A stretch of 64,000 bases of DNA, from assembly GCF_002887815.1 (NCBI RefSeq), contig NZ_PDHO01000013.1, positions 62,001 through 126,000 on the forward strand, read 5' to 3'. Below, piece by piece: positions 29,944-39,983 of the stretch. The notes beneath the pieces are model-generated. The model did no database searches, was not told where the DNA came from, and worked only from the letters and a program-made list of their open reading frames with translations. The DNA is from Mycobacterium sp. ENV421. Lineage in GTDB: Bacteria > Actinomycetota > Actinomycetes > Mycobacteriales > Mycobacteriaceae. The first letter of the stretch is position 1. The number at the start of each line of letters is the position of its first letter. The position numbers and the translations under genes were made by a program.

Positions 29944-32091
29944 TCACATCCCTGGCAAGAATTGGACGACGAGGTCGATCAGCTTGATCCCGATGAAGGG
30001 GGCGATGATCCCGCCGAGGCCGTATATGTAGAGGTTGCGGCTCAGCAGCTTCGAGGCGCTACTGGGGGTGTACTGAACGCCCCGCAGCGACAACGGAATC
30101 AGCGCGATGATGACGAGCGCGTTGAAGATGACCGCGGACAGGATGGCCGATTGCGGGCTGTGCAGCCGCATGATGTTCAGCAGGTCCAGGCCGGGGAACA
30201 ACGCGACGAACATCGCCGGGATGATCGCGAAGTACTTGGCGATGTCGTTGGCGATCGAGAAGGTGGTCAGCGCCCCGCGGGTGATCAGCAGCTGCTTGCC
30301 GATCTCGACGATCTCGATGAGCTTGGTCGGGTCGGAGTCCAAATCGACCATGTTGCCGGCCTCTTTGGCCGCCGAGGTGCCGGTGTTCATCGCCACCCCC
30401 ACGTCGGCTTGGGCGAGGGCGGGCGCGTCGTTGGTGCCGTCACCGGTCATCGCGACGAGCTTGCCGCCGGCCTGCTCCTGCTTGATCAGCGCGAGCTTGT
30501 CCTCCGGGGTGGCCTCGGCGAGAAAGTCGTCCACCCCGGCTTCATCGGCGATCGCCTTGGCGGTCAAGGGGTTGTCGCCGGTGATCATCACCGTGCGGAT
30601 GCCCATCTTGCGCATCTCGTCGAAGCGCTCCCGCATACCCTGCTTGACCACATCCTTGAGATGGATGACGCCCAATACTTCGGCCTTCTCGTCGACCACC
30701 TGGCCGACGACCAGCGGTGTGCCGCCGGCCGCGGAGATGCCGTCGACGATGTCGCCGAGCTGCGCCGGCACGGCACCGCCCTGGTCGCGTACCCACTGTG
30801 CGACGGTACTGGCCGCGCCCTTGCGCAGCAGGTGCCCGTTCTCGAGGTCGACGCCGGACATCCTTGTGGCGGCTGAGAATTCGACCCAGTTCGCATTGAC
30901 GAGCTCGCCGGGTGTGCGGGCGCGCAGGCCGAAGTTCGACTTGGCGAACACCACGATGGAACGGCCTTCGGGAGTTTCGTCGGCCAGGCTGGACAACTGC
31001 GCCGCGTCGGCAAGTTGCCCCGGTGAGACACCCTCGAGCGGAACGAAGTCCGACGCCTGCCGGTTGCCCAGCGTGATCGTGCCGGTCTTGTCCAGCAGCA
31101 GCGTGTTGACGTCACCGGCGGCTTCGACCGCGCGGCCGGACATGGCCAGCACGTTGCGTTGCACCAGCCGGTCCATGCCTGCGATACCGATCGCCGACAG
31201 CAGCGCGCCGATGGTCGTCGGGATCAGGCACACCAGCAGTGAGACCATGACGATGCCAGAGACGCCATCGGCGGTCAGCGACAGTGATTCGGGCACACCG
31301 GGATTGTTGGCCTTGGCGAAGATCGCCAGCGGCTGCAATGTGGCCACCGCGAAGATGAAGATCAACGTCAGTGCGGCGAGCAGGATGTTCAGCGCGATCT
31401 CGTTGGGTGTCTTCTGCCGATTGGCGCCTTCGACGAGGGCGATCATCCGATCGATGAAGCTCTCGCCGGGCTTCTGGGTGATCCGAACCACGATGCGATC
31501 ACTCAGCACGGTGGTTCCACCGGTGACCGCCGAGCGGTCGCCGCCGGATTCCCGGATGACCGGGGCCGATTCGCCGGTGATGGCCGACTCGTCCACCGAG
31601 GCAATGCCTTCGAGCACGTCACCGTCACCGGGTATCACCTGTCCGGCCTCGACGACGACGGTGTCGCCCTGGACCAGTAAGGATGCAGCGACAGATTCTT
31701 CCACGTCCTCGCGCCCGTGCGCACCCGGCTCCCAGCCGACGAGTCGGCGAGCCATGGTGTCGGCCTTGGTCTTTCGCAGCGACTCGGCCTGCGCTTTGCC
31801 GCGCCCCTCAGCCACCGCCTCGGCCAGGTTGGCGAACACCACGGTCAGCCACAGCCAGAAGACGATCAGCCAGCCGAACCAGTTCGGATCGACGACGGCG
31901 AGGACGGTGCTCCAGACCGCGCCGATCTCGACGATCAGCATGACCGGGTTGCGCCACAGCGTGCGCGGGTCGAGCTTGCGCAGTGCGTCGGGCAGCGACG
32001 TCAGGAGCATCCTGGGGTCGAGCAGTCCGCCCTGTACCTGTTTCTTCTTGGCGCCCGTCTCGAGACGGGCCTCGACTGCGGTCACGGTCAT
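29944..32091 (-). CDS. kdpB: K+-transporting P-type ATPase subunit KdpB
   Basis: 715 residues. P-type ATPase of the Kdp type: the phosphorylated aspartate lies in [14 protein letters not shown] (about residue 332), the TGES actuator loop in [12 protein letters not shown], and the hinge [20 protein letters not shown]. It hydrolyses ATP to drive K+ taken in by KdpA. One base separates it from kdpC and two from kdpA, so the subunits are translated together. Confidence 0.98.
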   Translation of the reverse strand: MTVTAVEARLETGAKKKQVQGGLLDPRMLLTSLPDALRKLDPRTLWRNPVMLIVEIGAVWSTVLAVVDPNWFGWLIVFWLWLTVVFANLAEAVAEGRGKAQAESLRKTKADTMARRLVGWEPGAHGREDVEESVAASLLVQGDTVVVEAGQVIPGDGDVLEGIASVDESAITGESAPVIRESGGDRSAVTGGTTVLSDRIVVRITQKPGESFIDRMIALVEGANRQKTPNEIALNILLAALTLIFIFAVATLQPLAIFAKANNPGVPESLSLTADGVSGIVMVSLLVCLIPTTIGALLSAIGIAGMDRLVQRNVLAMSGRAVEAAGDVNTLLLDKTGTITLGNRQASDFVPLEGVSPGQLADAAQLSSLADETPEGRSIVVFAKSNFGLRARTPGELVNANWVEFSAATRMSGVDLENGHLLRKGAASTVAQWVRDQGGAVPAQLGDIVDGISAAGGTPLVVGQVVDEKAEVLGVIHLKDVVKQGMRERFDEMRKMGIRTVMITGDNPLTAKAIADEAGVDDFLAEATPEDKLALIKQEQAGGKLVAMTGDGTNDAPALAQADVGVAMNTGTSAAKEAGNMVDLDSDPTKLIEIVEIGKQLLITRGALTTFSIANDIAKYFAIIPAMFVALFPGLDLLNIMRLHSPQSAILSAVIFNALVIIALIPLSLRGVQYTPSSASKLLSRNLYIYGLGGIIAPFIGIKLIDLVVQFLPGM

Positions 32092-32093
32092 GG

Positions 32094-33776
32094 TCAGTGA
32101 ATTCCTTCAGCAAGGGGCCCGAGCGCGAGCATGGGCAGGAAGGTCAGGGCCACCAGGATGAGAGTCACGCCGGCCACCATGCCGACGAACTGGGGCCGAT
32201 GCGTGGGCAGCGTGCCGATCGACTCCGGGGTATGGCCCTGCCTGGCCAGGGCCCCGGCGAGGGCGAGCACCAGGATGATCGGCAGGAACCGGCCGAACAC
32301 CATCGCCAAGCCCAATGCGGTGTTGTACCACTCGGTGTTGACGCTGAGGCCGGCGAACGCCGAGCCGTTGTTATTGGCCGCAGAAGTAAAGGCGTACAGC
32401 ACTTCCGATAATCCGTGCGGCCCGGTGTTGAGCATGCCCGCCCGCTGCCCGGGCATGGCCATGGCGATGGCGGTACCGGTCAGCACGATCAGCGGCGTTA
32501 CCAGGAAATAGCTTGCAGCCAGCTTGATTTCGCGGGGAGTGATCTTCTTGCCCAGGTACTCCGGCGTGCGTCCGACCATCAGGCCGGCGACGAAGACCGT
32601 GATGACGGCCAGGATCAGCATGCCGTACAAGCCCGATCCGGTACCGCCGGGCGCGACCTCGCCGAGCTGCATGTTGAACAGCGTCATCATGCCGCCGAGG
32701 CTGGTGTAGGAGTCGTGGAACGAATCCACCGCACCGGTGGACGTCAGCGTGGTGGCGTCGGCGAACACCGCCGAGTCGGCTATCCCGAACCGTTGCTCGA
32801 CGCCTTCCATCGCCGATCCGACGGCGGTGGGGACGGTGCCGTGGCCCTGCAACTGGAACTTCAGCATCAGCGTGACGCTGATGAGCGCGAGCACAGCCAT
32901 CACCGCGGCGATGGCCAATCCTTGCTTGCGACTGTCGACCATGCGTCCGAAGGTGCGCGGCAGCGAGAAGCTGATCACCAGCAGCAGGAAGATCTCGACC
33001 CAGTTGGTCCACGTGGTGGGGTTCTCGAACGGGTGCGAGGAGTTGGCGTTGTAGAACCCACCGCCGTTGGTGCCCAGCTCTTTGATGGCCTCCTGACTGG
33101 CCACCGGTCCGCCGGTGATGGTCTGCTGCGCGCCGGCCAGGGTGTTGACCACCTGATCGTGCAGATGGAAGTTCTGGATCGCGCCGCCGGTGATCAGGAT
33201 GATCGCGGCCACAACCGAGATCGGCAGCAGGATCCGCAGGGCGCCACGAACGAGGTCCACCCAGAAGTTGCCCAGTTCGGTGGCGTTGCGGCGGGCGAAC
33301 CCCCGCACCAGCGCGACCGCGACGGCCATGCCGACCGCGGCGGAGGCGAAGTTCTGCACCGCAAGGCCGGCCATCTGAACCAGGTGCCCTTGGGTGGATT
33401 CACCCGAGTACGCCTGCCAGTTGGTGTTGGTGACGAAGCTGACCGCGGTGTTCCACGCCAGCGCGGGCGTCATCGGGGTGCCGGGGTTGTTGAGGTGCAG
33501 CGGCAGGGTGCCCTGCACCAGCTGGAAGACGAACAGGAACAGGATGCTGACCGCCGAGAACGCCAGCACACTGCGGGCGTACGCCCCCCAGGTCTGCTCG
33601 GCCTTCGGGTCGGCGCCGATCAGTCGGTAGATGACCCGCTCGACCGCAGAGTCTTTCCTGACGGACTTCTCGTCGGAGTACACCCGGTACATGTAGTCGC
33701 CCAGCGGCACATGTACAGCGGCCAGCGCGAGGATGAGTAGGACGAGGAAGACGATCCCCGCCGATGTGGTGGTCAC
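32094..33776 (-). CDS. kdpA: K+-transporting ATPase subunit KdpA
   Basis: 560 residues, ten or so membrane helices of the superfamily of K+ transporters. Selectivity-filter-like segments are visible, for example [32 protein letters not shown] and [12 protein letters not shown]. It binds K+ with high affinity and passes it to KdpB. The GTG start shares one base with the kdpF stop. Confidence 0.98.
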   Translation of the reverse strand: MTTTSAGIVFLVLLILALAAVHVPLGDYMYRVYSDEKSVRKDSAVERVIYRLIGADPKAEQTWGAYARSVLAFSAVSILFLFVFQLVQGTLPLHLNNPGTPMTPALAWNTAVSFVTNTNWQAYSGESTQGHLVQMAGLAVQNFASAAVGMAVAVALVRGFARRNATELGNFWVDLVRGALRILLPISVVAAIILITGGAIQNFHLHDQVVNTLAGAQQTITGGPVASQEAIKELGTNGGGFYNANSSHPFENPTTWTNWVEIFLLLVISFSLPRTFGRMVDSRKQGLAIAAVMAVLALISVTLMLKFQLQGHGTVPTAVGSAMEGVEQRFGIADSAVFADATTLTSTGAVDSFHDSYTSLGGMMTLFNMQLGEVAPGGTGSGLYGMLILAVITVFVAGLMVGRTPEYLGKKITPREIKLAASYFLVTPLIVLTGTAIAMAMPGQRAGMLNTGPHGLSEVLYAFTSAANNNGSAFAGLSVNTEWYNTALGLAMVFGRFLPIILVLALAGALARQGHTPESIGTLPTHRPQFVGMVAGVTLILVALTFLPMLALGPLAEGIH

Positions 33777-33865
33777 TAGAACCTCTCCGGAAACAGCAGT
33801 GCGGCGGCCACGAACAGGGCCAGTAGCACGGACAAGATCAAGCCGACGACGTTCTCGTAGCTCAC
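33776..33865 (-). CDS. kdpF: KdpF, small subunit of the K+ pump
   Basis: 29 residues forming one membrane helix ([20 protein letters not shown]) and ending PERF, matching KdpF in size, topology and position immediately before kdpA. KdpF stabilises the KdpABC complex. The GTG start overlaps the stop of the upstream micro-gene (GTGA), and its stop shares a base with the kdpA start. Confidence 0.93.
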   Translation of the reverse strand: MSYENVVGLILSVLLALFVAAALLFPERF

Positions 33866-33945
33866 AGTCGCTCGACCAGCTTCTGCACCAGGCCGAGCAG
33901 GGCGAAGATCGCCACTGTCAGCAGCACGAATATGAGGACACTCAT
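33862..33945 (-). CDS. 27-residue single-helix membrane peptide at head of kdp operon
   Basis: Starts [17 protein letters not shown] and continues [10 protein letters not shown]; one transmembrane helix with a short basic amphipathic end. Its stop overlaps the kdpF start in a GTGA junction, which is strong evidence for translation and coupling. There is no Shine-Dalgarno site, but a -10-like TAGCGT lies 8-13 bases before the ATG, so the operon transcript may be leaderless. It resembles KdpF in size and topology but not clearly in sequence. A pump accessory or regulator is plausible; the role is unknown. Confidence 0.7.
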   Translation of the reverse strand: MSVLIFVLLTVAIFALLGLVQKLVERL

Positions 33946-33952
33946 GACGGCG

Positions 33953-33958
33953 ACGCTA
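33953..33958 (-). promoter_or_regulatory. candidate -10 box (TAGCGT) of the kdp operon
   Basis: TAGCGT fits TANNNT and is positioned so that RNA would begin at or one base from the ATG of the first micro-gene. No clear -35 hexamer, as expected for an activator-dependent (KdpE) promoter. No KdpE site could be defined by eye. Confidence 0.45.
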
Positions 33959-34126
33959 GAGCCCGAAAACCCCCGCCAGCACCGGCGTTGACGGTTTCTT
34001 TACGCCGGAACGGGCCGTCTTGACGAAAGTCCGGCCACCCGTTGATTCAGCGAGCCCACAGCGGCATCAGAGCGGCCCCGAGGTTTGGGCGCGCACCGTC
34101 GATGGGGGAAGGAAAGAGGTGCTGCA

Positions 34127-34831
34127 GTGACATTGTCGACAAGTTTTCGGTCCTGGGTCCGGGCCTGTCCACCCGTCGAGCATCCGGAGATACGGCGGAT
34201 GATCTGCTGCCGGGACGCGTGCGCGCCCGCCGAGGTGTCGTTCCCGGCCGGGGCGCTGCACGACGCGCTGGTGGCGCGCTGGGTTCGTGAGCACAGCTGG
34301 GCTGTCGATGTCCGCACCGTCGCGGAGTTGCATTCGGCCATCTCGGTCGGCATCCATCCGGTGCGGATGACCGTCCACGCCGACCAGCTGGGTACCGGTG
34401 GGATTCGCCGGGCCAGTGCCGCCGGGGTGGGCGGGCTGGTGCTCAGCCGTCGCGAGCAGATCGCGACGTTGCGGGCCAGCCGCACCCACCATGTGCTGGT
34501 GCGCATGACCGACGCCGCACTGCGCGGCTCCCACAACGCGGCGGACGCGGTGATCGCTTGCCGGTCAACGATTTTGGTCGGACTGCTGTGTGAGGTCGGT
34601 GCGGCCGGCGGCTGTTCGGTCCCGGTCGGCGACACCCTCGCCGAGATGGATCGCATCCGCCGTCGGCACAATATCGTGCTGACACGACTCGTCGTCGGGC
34701 TCGGCGACGCCCTCCCGACCACCGGCAGTTCAGTAGTACGCCGTGACCTTGCCGAGGAGATCGGTGAGTCGGTCGACGACGCCTGCGCGGCGTTGCGGTT
34801 CCCACGTCCGGTCGTTGTCATGGCGGCGTGA
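34127..34831 (+). CDS. degenerate PLP-decarboxylase-like (alanine racemase fold) barrel fragment
   Basis: About 234 residues from the GTG at 34127. The middle (WAVDVRTVAELHSAISVGIHP, MTVHADQLGTGGIRRASAAG and LVLSRREQIATL) resembles the TIM barrel of Orn/DAP/Arg decarboxylases such as LysA. The protein is about half their length, the usual PLP-lysine motif near the N-terminus (AVKAN-like) is absent, and the C-terminal beta domain is missing. It may therefore be a non-enzymatic remnant or a specialised small protein. It lies between the divergent kdp operon and convergent rmlB. Identity is tentative. Confidence 0.55.
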   Translation: MTLSTSFRSWVRACPPVEHPEIRRMICCRDACAPAEVSFPAGALHDALVARWVREHSWAVDVRTVAELHSAISVGIHPVRMTVHADQLGTGGIRRASAAGVGGLVLSRREQIATLRASRTHHVLVRMTDAALRGSHNAADAVIACRSTILVGLLCEVGAAGGCSVPVGDTLAEMDRIRRRHNIVLTRLVVGLGDALPTTGSSVVRRDLAEEIGESVDDACAALRFPRPVVVMAA

Positions 34832-34851
34832 TCGGACGTGCAAACCCGTAG

Positions 34852-35856
<1,005 letters not shown>

Positions 35857-35876
35857 CTAACGGGCCGGTGGAACGC

Positions 35877-36734
35877 TCACCCCTTCGCGGTCAGCCCCAG
35901 CGGTCCGGCCAGCTCGGTCAGTGTCGGCAGCAGCTTGTCCCAGCCGCCGAGCACCTGGATGGTCACGTGGTCGGCGCCGTTGTCGAGGTGTTCGGCCAGC
36001 CGCGCGGCGATGGCGTCGGCCGTTCCGTGGGCGACCACGGCGTCGATCAGCTTGTCGCTGGCCGGCGGTGCGACGTCGGCGTCGGTGAATCCCAGCCGCT
36101 TCCAGTTGTTCACATAGTTGCTCAGCCCCAGATAGAAGCCGACGCTGTCGCGGCCGAGTTCGCGGGCCTCGTCGGGATCGGTGGTCAACACCACCTTGTG
36201 TTCGGGTGCCAGGAACACCGTCGGGCCGACCAGATTGCGGGCCTGCCCGGTGTGTTCGGGGGTGGTCAGGTAGGGATGCGCACCGGCACTGCGTTGCGCG
36301 GCCAGCTGCAACACCTTCGGACCGAGGGCGGCGATCACCCGGCGGCTGGTCGGCACATGCTTGTCGTCGAGTTTGTCGAGATAGTTCACCAGCGCCTGGT
36401 AGGGCTTGGTGTACTCCTGGGTGTGCTCGGGGTGTCCGACGCCCACCCCGAGCAGAAACCGCCCGGGATAAGCCTTTTCGATCCGGTGATAGGACTCGGC
36501 GACCTCGTCGGCCGGGGCGTTCCAGATGTTGACGATTCCGGTGGCGACCGACAGGTTCTCGGTCTCGGCGAGGATCGGCTCGACGAACGACAGATCGGCC
36601 GCCGGCGAACCGCCGACCCACACCGCGCCGTAGCCGAGCCGCTCGATCTCGACCGCCTGCTCCGGTGTGACCGGTCCACCGGTCCACACCCCGTAGCGGC
36701 CGAGATCTGGTTTGAGCAGCGACGGATTGGTCAC
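35877..36734 (-). CDS. luciferase-like (LLM), F420-type oxidoreductase, copy 1
   Basis: 285 residues, a TIM-barrel flavin/F420-dependent monooxygenase-like protein. Shared family landmarks include AVEIERLGYGAVWVGGSP, ATGIVNIWNAP, HRIEKAYPGRFLLGVGVGHPE and AGAHPYLTTPEHT. It is the third gene of a leftward tandem of three similar paralogues. The single M. tuberculosis counterpart is Rv3463. The substrate is unknown; F420 rather than FMN is inferred from mycobacterial relatives. Confidence 0.88.
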   Translation of the reverse strand: MTNPSLLKPDLGRYGVWTGGPVTPEQAVEIERLGYGAVWVGGSPAADLSFVEPILAETENLSVATGIVNIWNAPADEVAESYHRIEKAYPGRFLLGVGVGHPEHTQEYTKPYQALVNYLDKLDDKHVPTSRRVIAALGPKVLQLAAQRSAGAHPYLTTPEHTGQARNLVGPTVFLAPEHKVVLTTDPDEARELGRDSVGFYLGLSNYVNNWKRLGFTDADVAPPASDKLIDAVVAHGTADAIAARLAEHLDNGADHVTIQVLGGWDKLLPTLTELAGPLGLTAKG

Positions 36735-36764
36735 GAGTCCCTCTCGTTGGGGTTGGTTGAGTCC

Positions 36765-37604
36765 CTACGGTTGTTTGAGACCCAGCGGGCCGGCCAGCGC
36801 GGCCAGTGCATCCACCAGCTTGTCAGATGAGGTGAGTACCTGGACGGGCACGTGGTCGGCACCCGCCTCGAGATGCTGGGTCAGCCGGGCCGCGATCGCC
36901 TCGGGGGTTCCGTAGGCCACGACGGCGTCGACCAGCCGGTCGCTGCCGGGCTTGGCCACGTCGTCGTCGTTGAATCCCAACCGTTTCCAGCTGTTGAGGT
37001 AGTTCTGCAGGTTGAGGTAAATGTCGAGGGCTTGCCTGCCGACTGTGCGCGCCTGATCCGCGTCAGTGGTCAGCACCGCCTTGTGCTCGGGCGCCAGGAA
37101 CGCCTCGGGTCCGATCAGCTGCCGCGCTTCGGCGGTGTGCTCCGGCGTGGTCAGGTAGGGGTGCGCACCGGCCGCCCGAGTGGCCGACAGCTTGAGTACC
37201 TGCGGGCCGAGCGCGGCGACCACGCGCCGATTCTTCGGAACCCCGTACTCGTCGAGTTTGTCGAGGTAGCCGCGCAGCGCGTCGATCGGCTTCTGGTATT
37301 GCTGATGCGCCTCGGGATGTCCGACGCCGATGCCGAGGATGAACCGGCCGGGGTAGGCCTTCTCGATGCGGTGGAACGACTCGGCCACCGGGCCGGCCGC
37401 GGCGGTCCAGATGTTGACGATGCCGGTGGCCACCTTCAGCGTGGTGGTGTTCTCCAGAATCGGCTCCACCCAATCCAATTCGGCAGGAGGCGAACCGCCC
37501 ACCCACACCGCGCCATAACCGAGGGCCTCGATCTCTTTGGCCTGCTGCGGGGTGACCCCGCGACCGAACGACCCGAACTTGCCCAGATCCGGCTTGTCTG
37601 TCAT
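36765..37604 (-). CDS. luciferase-like (LLM), F420-type oxidoreductase, copy 2
   Basis: 279 residues, clearly paralogous to its neighbours: EIEALGYGAVWVGGSPPAEL, VATGIVNIWTAAAG, HRIEKAYPGRFILGIGVGHPE, AGAHPYLTTPEHTAEAR. Separated from copy 3 by 16 bases and from copy 1 by 30 bases, so one transcript probably carries all three. Substrate specificity may differ at the residues after NIW and in the C-terminal EHLEAGADHVPVQVL segment. Confidence 0.88.
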   Translation of the reverse strand: MTDKPDLGKFGSFGRGVTPQQAKEIEALGYGAVWVGGSPPAELDWVEPILENTTTLKVATGIVNIWTAAAGPVAESFHRIEKAYPGRFILGIGVGHPEAHQQYQKPIDALRGYLDKLDEYGVPKNRRVVAALGPQVLKLSATRAAGAHPYLTTPEHTAEARQLIGPEAFLAPEHKAVLTTDADQARTVGRQALDIYLNLQNYLNSWKRLGFNDDDVAKPGSDRLVDAVVAYGTPEAIAARLTQHLEAGADHVPVQVLTSSDKLVDALAALAGPLGLKQP

Positions 37605-37620
37605 CGATCTTTCCCTTCGG

Positions 37621-38454
37621 TCAGCTCAGCCCGAGCGGGCCGGCGAGATCGGCCAAGGTGGGTACGACCTTGGCCTGCGACGTGAGCAGTTGGATCGGGA
37701 CGTGGTCGGCGCCGGCCTCGAGGTGCTCGGTGAGCCGCGCCGCGATCGTGTCGGGTGTTCCATGCACGATCAGGGCGTCCACGAGCCGGTCGCTGCCGGG
37801 GCGGGTGATGTCGTCATCGGTGAAGCCCAGCCGCTTCCAGTTGTTGAGGTAGTTGCTCAGCCCGAGATACATCTCCAGGGTCTTACGGCCGACGGCGCGG
37901 GCGTGCTCGACATCGGTGGTGGGGACGACGGGTACCGCGGGCGCCAGGAACGCGTCGGGACCGATGAGTTCGCGCGCTTGCGCGGTGTGCTCGGGCGTGA
38001 CGAGGACAGGGTGGGCGCCGGCGCTGCGCCGTGCCGACAGCTTCAGGACCTGCGGTCCGAGCGCGGCCAGAACGCGGTTGTCGCGTGGTACGCCGTGTTC
38101 GTCCAGCACGTCGAGGTAGGCGTTGAGCGCGGTGATCGGCTTGGTGAACTCGGCGTCCGCCTCGGGATGGCCGACACCCAGGCCCAGCAGGAAGCGGCCA
38201 GGGTGCGCGTTCTCGATGCGATGGAACGAGGCGGCGACCGCCTCGGGTTTGGCGGTCCAGATGTTGACGATGCCGGTGGCCAGTTTCAGGGTGCGGGTCT
38301 GCTCGAGAGTTCGGTCCACCCAGTCGAGCTCGGCGGGGGGCGAGCCCGCCACCCACACCGCGCCGTAACCGAGCGCCTCGATTGCCGAGGCGTCCTCAGG
38401 CGTGATGCCCATGCCGAAGGACGCGAACTTACCGAGATCGGGCTTGGCGCTCAT
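37621..38454 (-). CDS. luciferase-like (LLM), F420-type oxidoreductase, copy 3
   Basis: 277 residues, first gene of the tandem. AIEALGYGAVWVAGSPPAEL, LATGIVNIWTAKPE, HRIENAHPGRFLLGLGVGHPE and AGAHPVLVTPEHTAQAR align with the other two copies. It differs at several otherwise conserved positions (V for Y in AHPVLV, FLAPAVPVV for FLAPEHKVV), suggesting it has diverged in substrate or cofactor contacts. Confidence 0.88.
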   Translation of the reverse strand: MSAKPDLGKFASFGMGITPEDASAIEALGYGAVWVAGSPPAELDWVDRTLEQTRTLKLATGIVNIWTAKPEAVAASFHRIENAHPGRFLLGLGVGHPEADAEFTKPITALNAYLDVLDEHGVPRDNRVLAALGPQVLKLSARRSAGAHPVLVTPEHTAQARELIGPDAFLAPAVPVVPTTDVEHARAVGRKTLEMYLGLSNYLNNWKRLGFTDDDITRPGSDRLVDALIVHGTPDTIAARLTEHLEAGADHVPIQLLTSQAKVVPTLADLAGPLGLS

Positions 38455-38483
38455 GGCGGCTATAACCCGGGCCCGAGTGTGAG

Positions 38484-39968
38484 CTATTCCGCTGCGGTGG
38501 AAAGTTCACCCGGGGTTACCGCGACGGGCGCGGACGCCACCAGCGGCAGCAGGATGATGAAGCGGGTGTTGCCCGGTTCGGATTCGACCCGGATATCGCC
38601 CTGATGCTTCTCGACGATGATCCGGCGGGCCAGATCCAGGCCCAGCCCGTCGCCCTCACCGAAGGGCTTGGTGGTGAAGAACGCGGTGAAGATCCGGTCG
38701 ATGATCTCTTCCGGGATGCCGGGGCCGTCGTCGCAGATCTCCACCCGGATCCGGTCGTCGCCCTGGCGGGCGGTCCGGATCGTCAGGGTGCCGCGGCCCT
38801 TCATCGCCTGGATGGCGTTGTTGATGATGACGTCCCATACTTCGTTCAAACCGCCTGGGTAACAAGCGATTTCGGGAATCGACTTGTCCCATTCCTTGAC
38901 CAGTTTGATGGGTTTGTCGGCGCCGACCTTGTCGCCGAACAGCGTCTTGAGCGTGCTGTGCAGCAGCTCGTGGACGTTGGCGACCTGGTATTCGGCCCGG
39001 TCCATCTGGGAGTACTTCTTGGCCCCGGCGAGCAGACCCGAGATGCGTTCGCTGGCGTCGGCGATCTCGTTCATCCGCAGCTCGGTGTCGATCGTGTACT
39101 TCAGCCAGCCGATCGCGCTCTGCAGCGTCGCCGAACAGTCCACCGAGTCGATCGAGGCCTCGATGCGTTCCAGCCAGTCCACATCGAGACCGGCTTCGAC
39201 GAACGTGGGGGCGTAATCCCACGCGCTGGCGATGCCGTGGTCCTCGAGCCAATCGCCGACTTGGTCTTCGCGGTCGGAGGTCTCGAGCGCGGACAGTTCC
39301 TGAACCTTGGACTTGGCGACCTGTTCGGCCACCTCGTCCTGGATCCGGACCAGCACCCGCAGCGCCTCGGGACTGAATTGCCCGTCGGCGAGCATCGACA
39401 GCTTGTAGCGCATCTTGCCGACGCCTTCACGAAGGTCGGCCACGGCGCGCGCGGTGGCTGCCGCCGGGTTGTTCAGCTGGTGGGTCAACCCGGCCGTGAT
39501 GGTGCCCAGCGCCAGCAGCTTCTGCCGCTGGCCGAGGATCTGGCTCTGCCGCCGCCCGCCGACCATGTGGCCCTCGAGCAGATGCACGGCCATCGGGAAC
39601 TCCGACTTCATGAACTGCGCGAAGGCTTCGGCGTCGAGCACGAAGAACCGCGACGGCTTCGTGACGCGCACCGAGGCCTGATAGACCTGCTCCTCATTGG
39701 GGATGTAGGCCGACCACGCCCCGCAGTACACGCCGCGCTGCGAGGTGCGGGTGGTTTCCACGTCCACACCGCCGGAGCGTTTCGACATCACCAACTCGCC
39801 GTCGAGCAGGACGTAGAAGCAGGTGGCCGGTTCGCCTTCGACGACCACCGGGCCGGTTTCGAACGTCGCGATATGCCCGTTGTCGCACAACGTCTGGAGC
39901 TGTTCGGTCGACAGCTTTTCGAACAGGAACAGCGTCCTGAGTTCGTCGGGCATGCAGTTCTGGCCCAT
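38484..39968 (-). CDS. cytosolic histidine kinase with cyclic-nucleotide-binding domain
   Basis: 494 residues without membrane helices. Residues about 10-130 form a cNMP-binding (CAP-like) sensor domain (VVVEGEPATCFYVLLDGELV). A kinase H-box is at residue 163, in AGLTHQLNNPAAATARAV, followed by a long helical region, an N-box (NEVWDVIINNAIQAM), and G-boxes DDGPGIPEEI and GEGDGLGLDLARRI. The TAGL-H-QLNNP form is that of the atypical kinases with split dimerisation helices. It lies 15 bases after a response-regulator gene with GGG-rich SD, so the pair forms one operon. Probably senses a second messenger or redox partner. Confidence 0.88.
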   Translation of the reverse strand: MGQNCMPDELRTLFLFEKLSTEQLQTLCDNGHIATFETGPVVVEGEPATCFYVLLDGELVMSKRSGGVDVETTRTSQRGVYCGAWSAYIPNEEQVYQASVRVTKPSRFFVLDAEAFAQFMKSEFPMAVHLLEGHMVGGRRQSQILGQRQKLLALGTITAGLTHQLNNPAAATARAVADLREGVGKMRYKLSMLADGQFSPEALRVLVRIQDEVAEQVAKSKVQELSALETSDREDQVGDWLEDHGIASAWDYAPTFVEAGLDVDWLERIEASIDSVDCSATLQSAIGWLKYTIDTELRMNEIADASERISGLLAGAKKYSQMDRAEYQVANVHELLHSTLKTLFGDKVGADKPIKLVKEWDKSIPEIACYPGGLNEVWDVIINNAIQAMKGRGTLTIRTARQGDDRIRVEICDDGPGIPEEIIDRIFTAFFTTKPFGEGDGLGLDLARRIIVEKHQGDIRVESEPGNTRFIILLPLVASAPVAVTPGELSTAAE

Positions 39969-39983
39969 GTCGTTACGCCCTTT

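Noticed and set aside
30107..32161. Long rightward open frame opposite kdpB
   Set aside because: Ser/Thr/Arg-rich shadow of the P-type ATPase gene.
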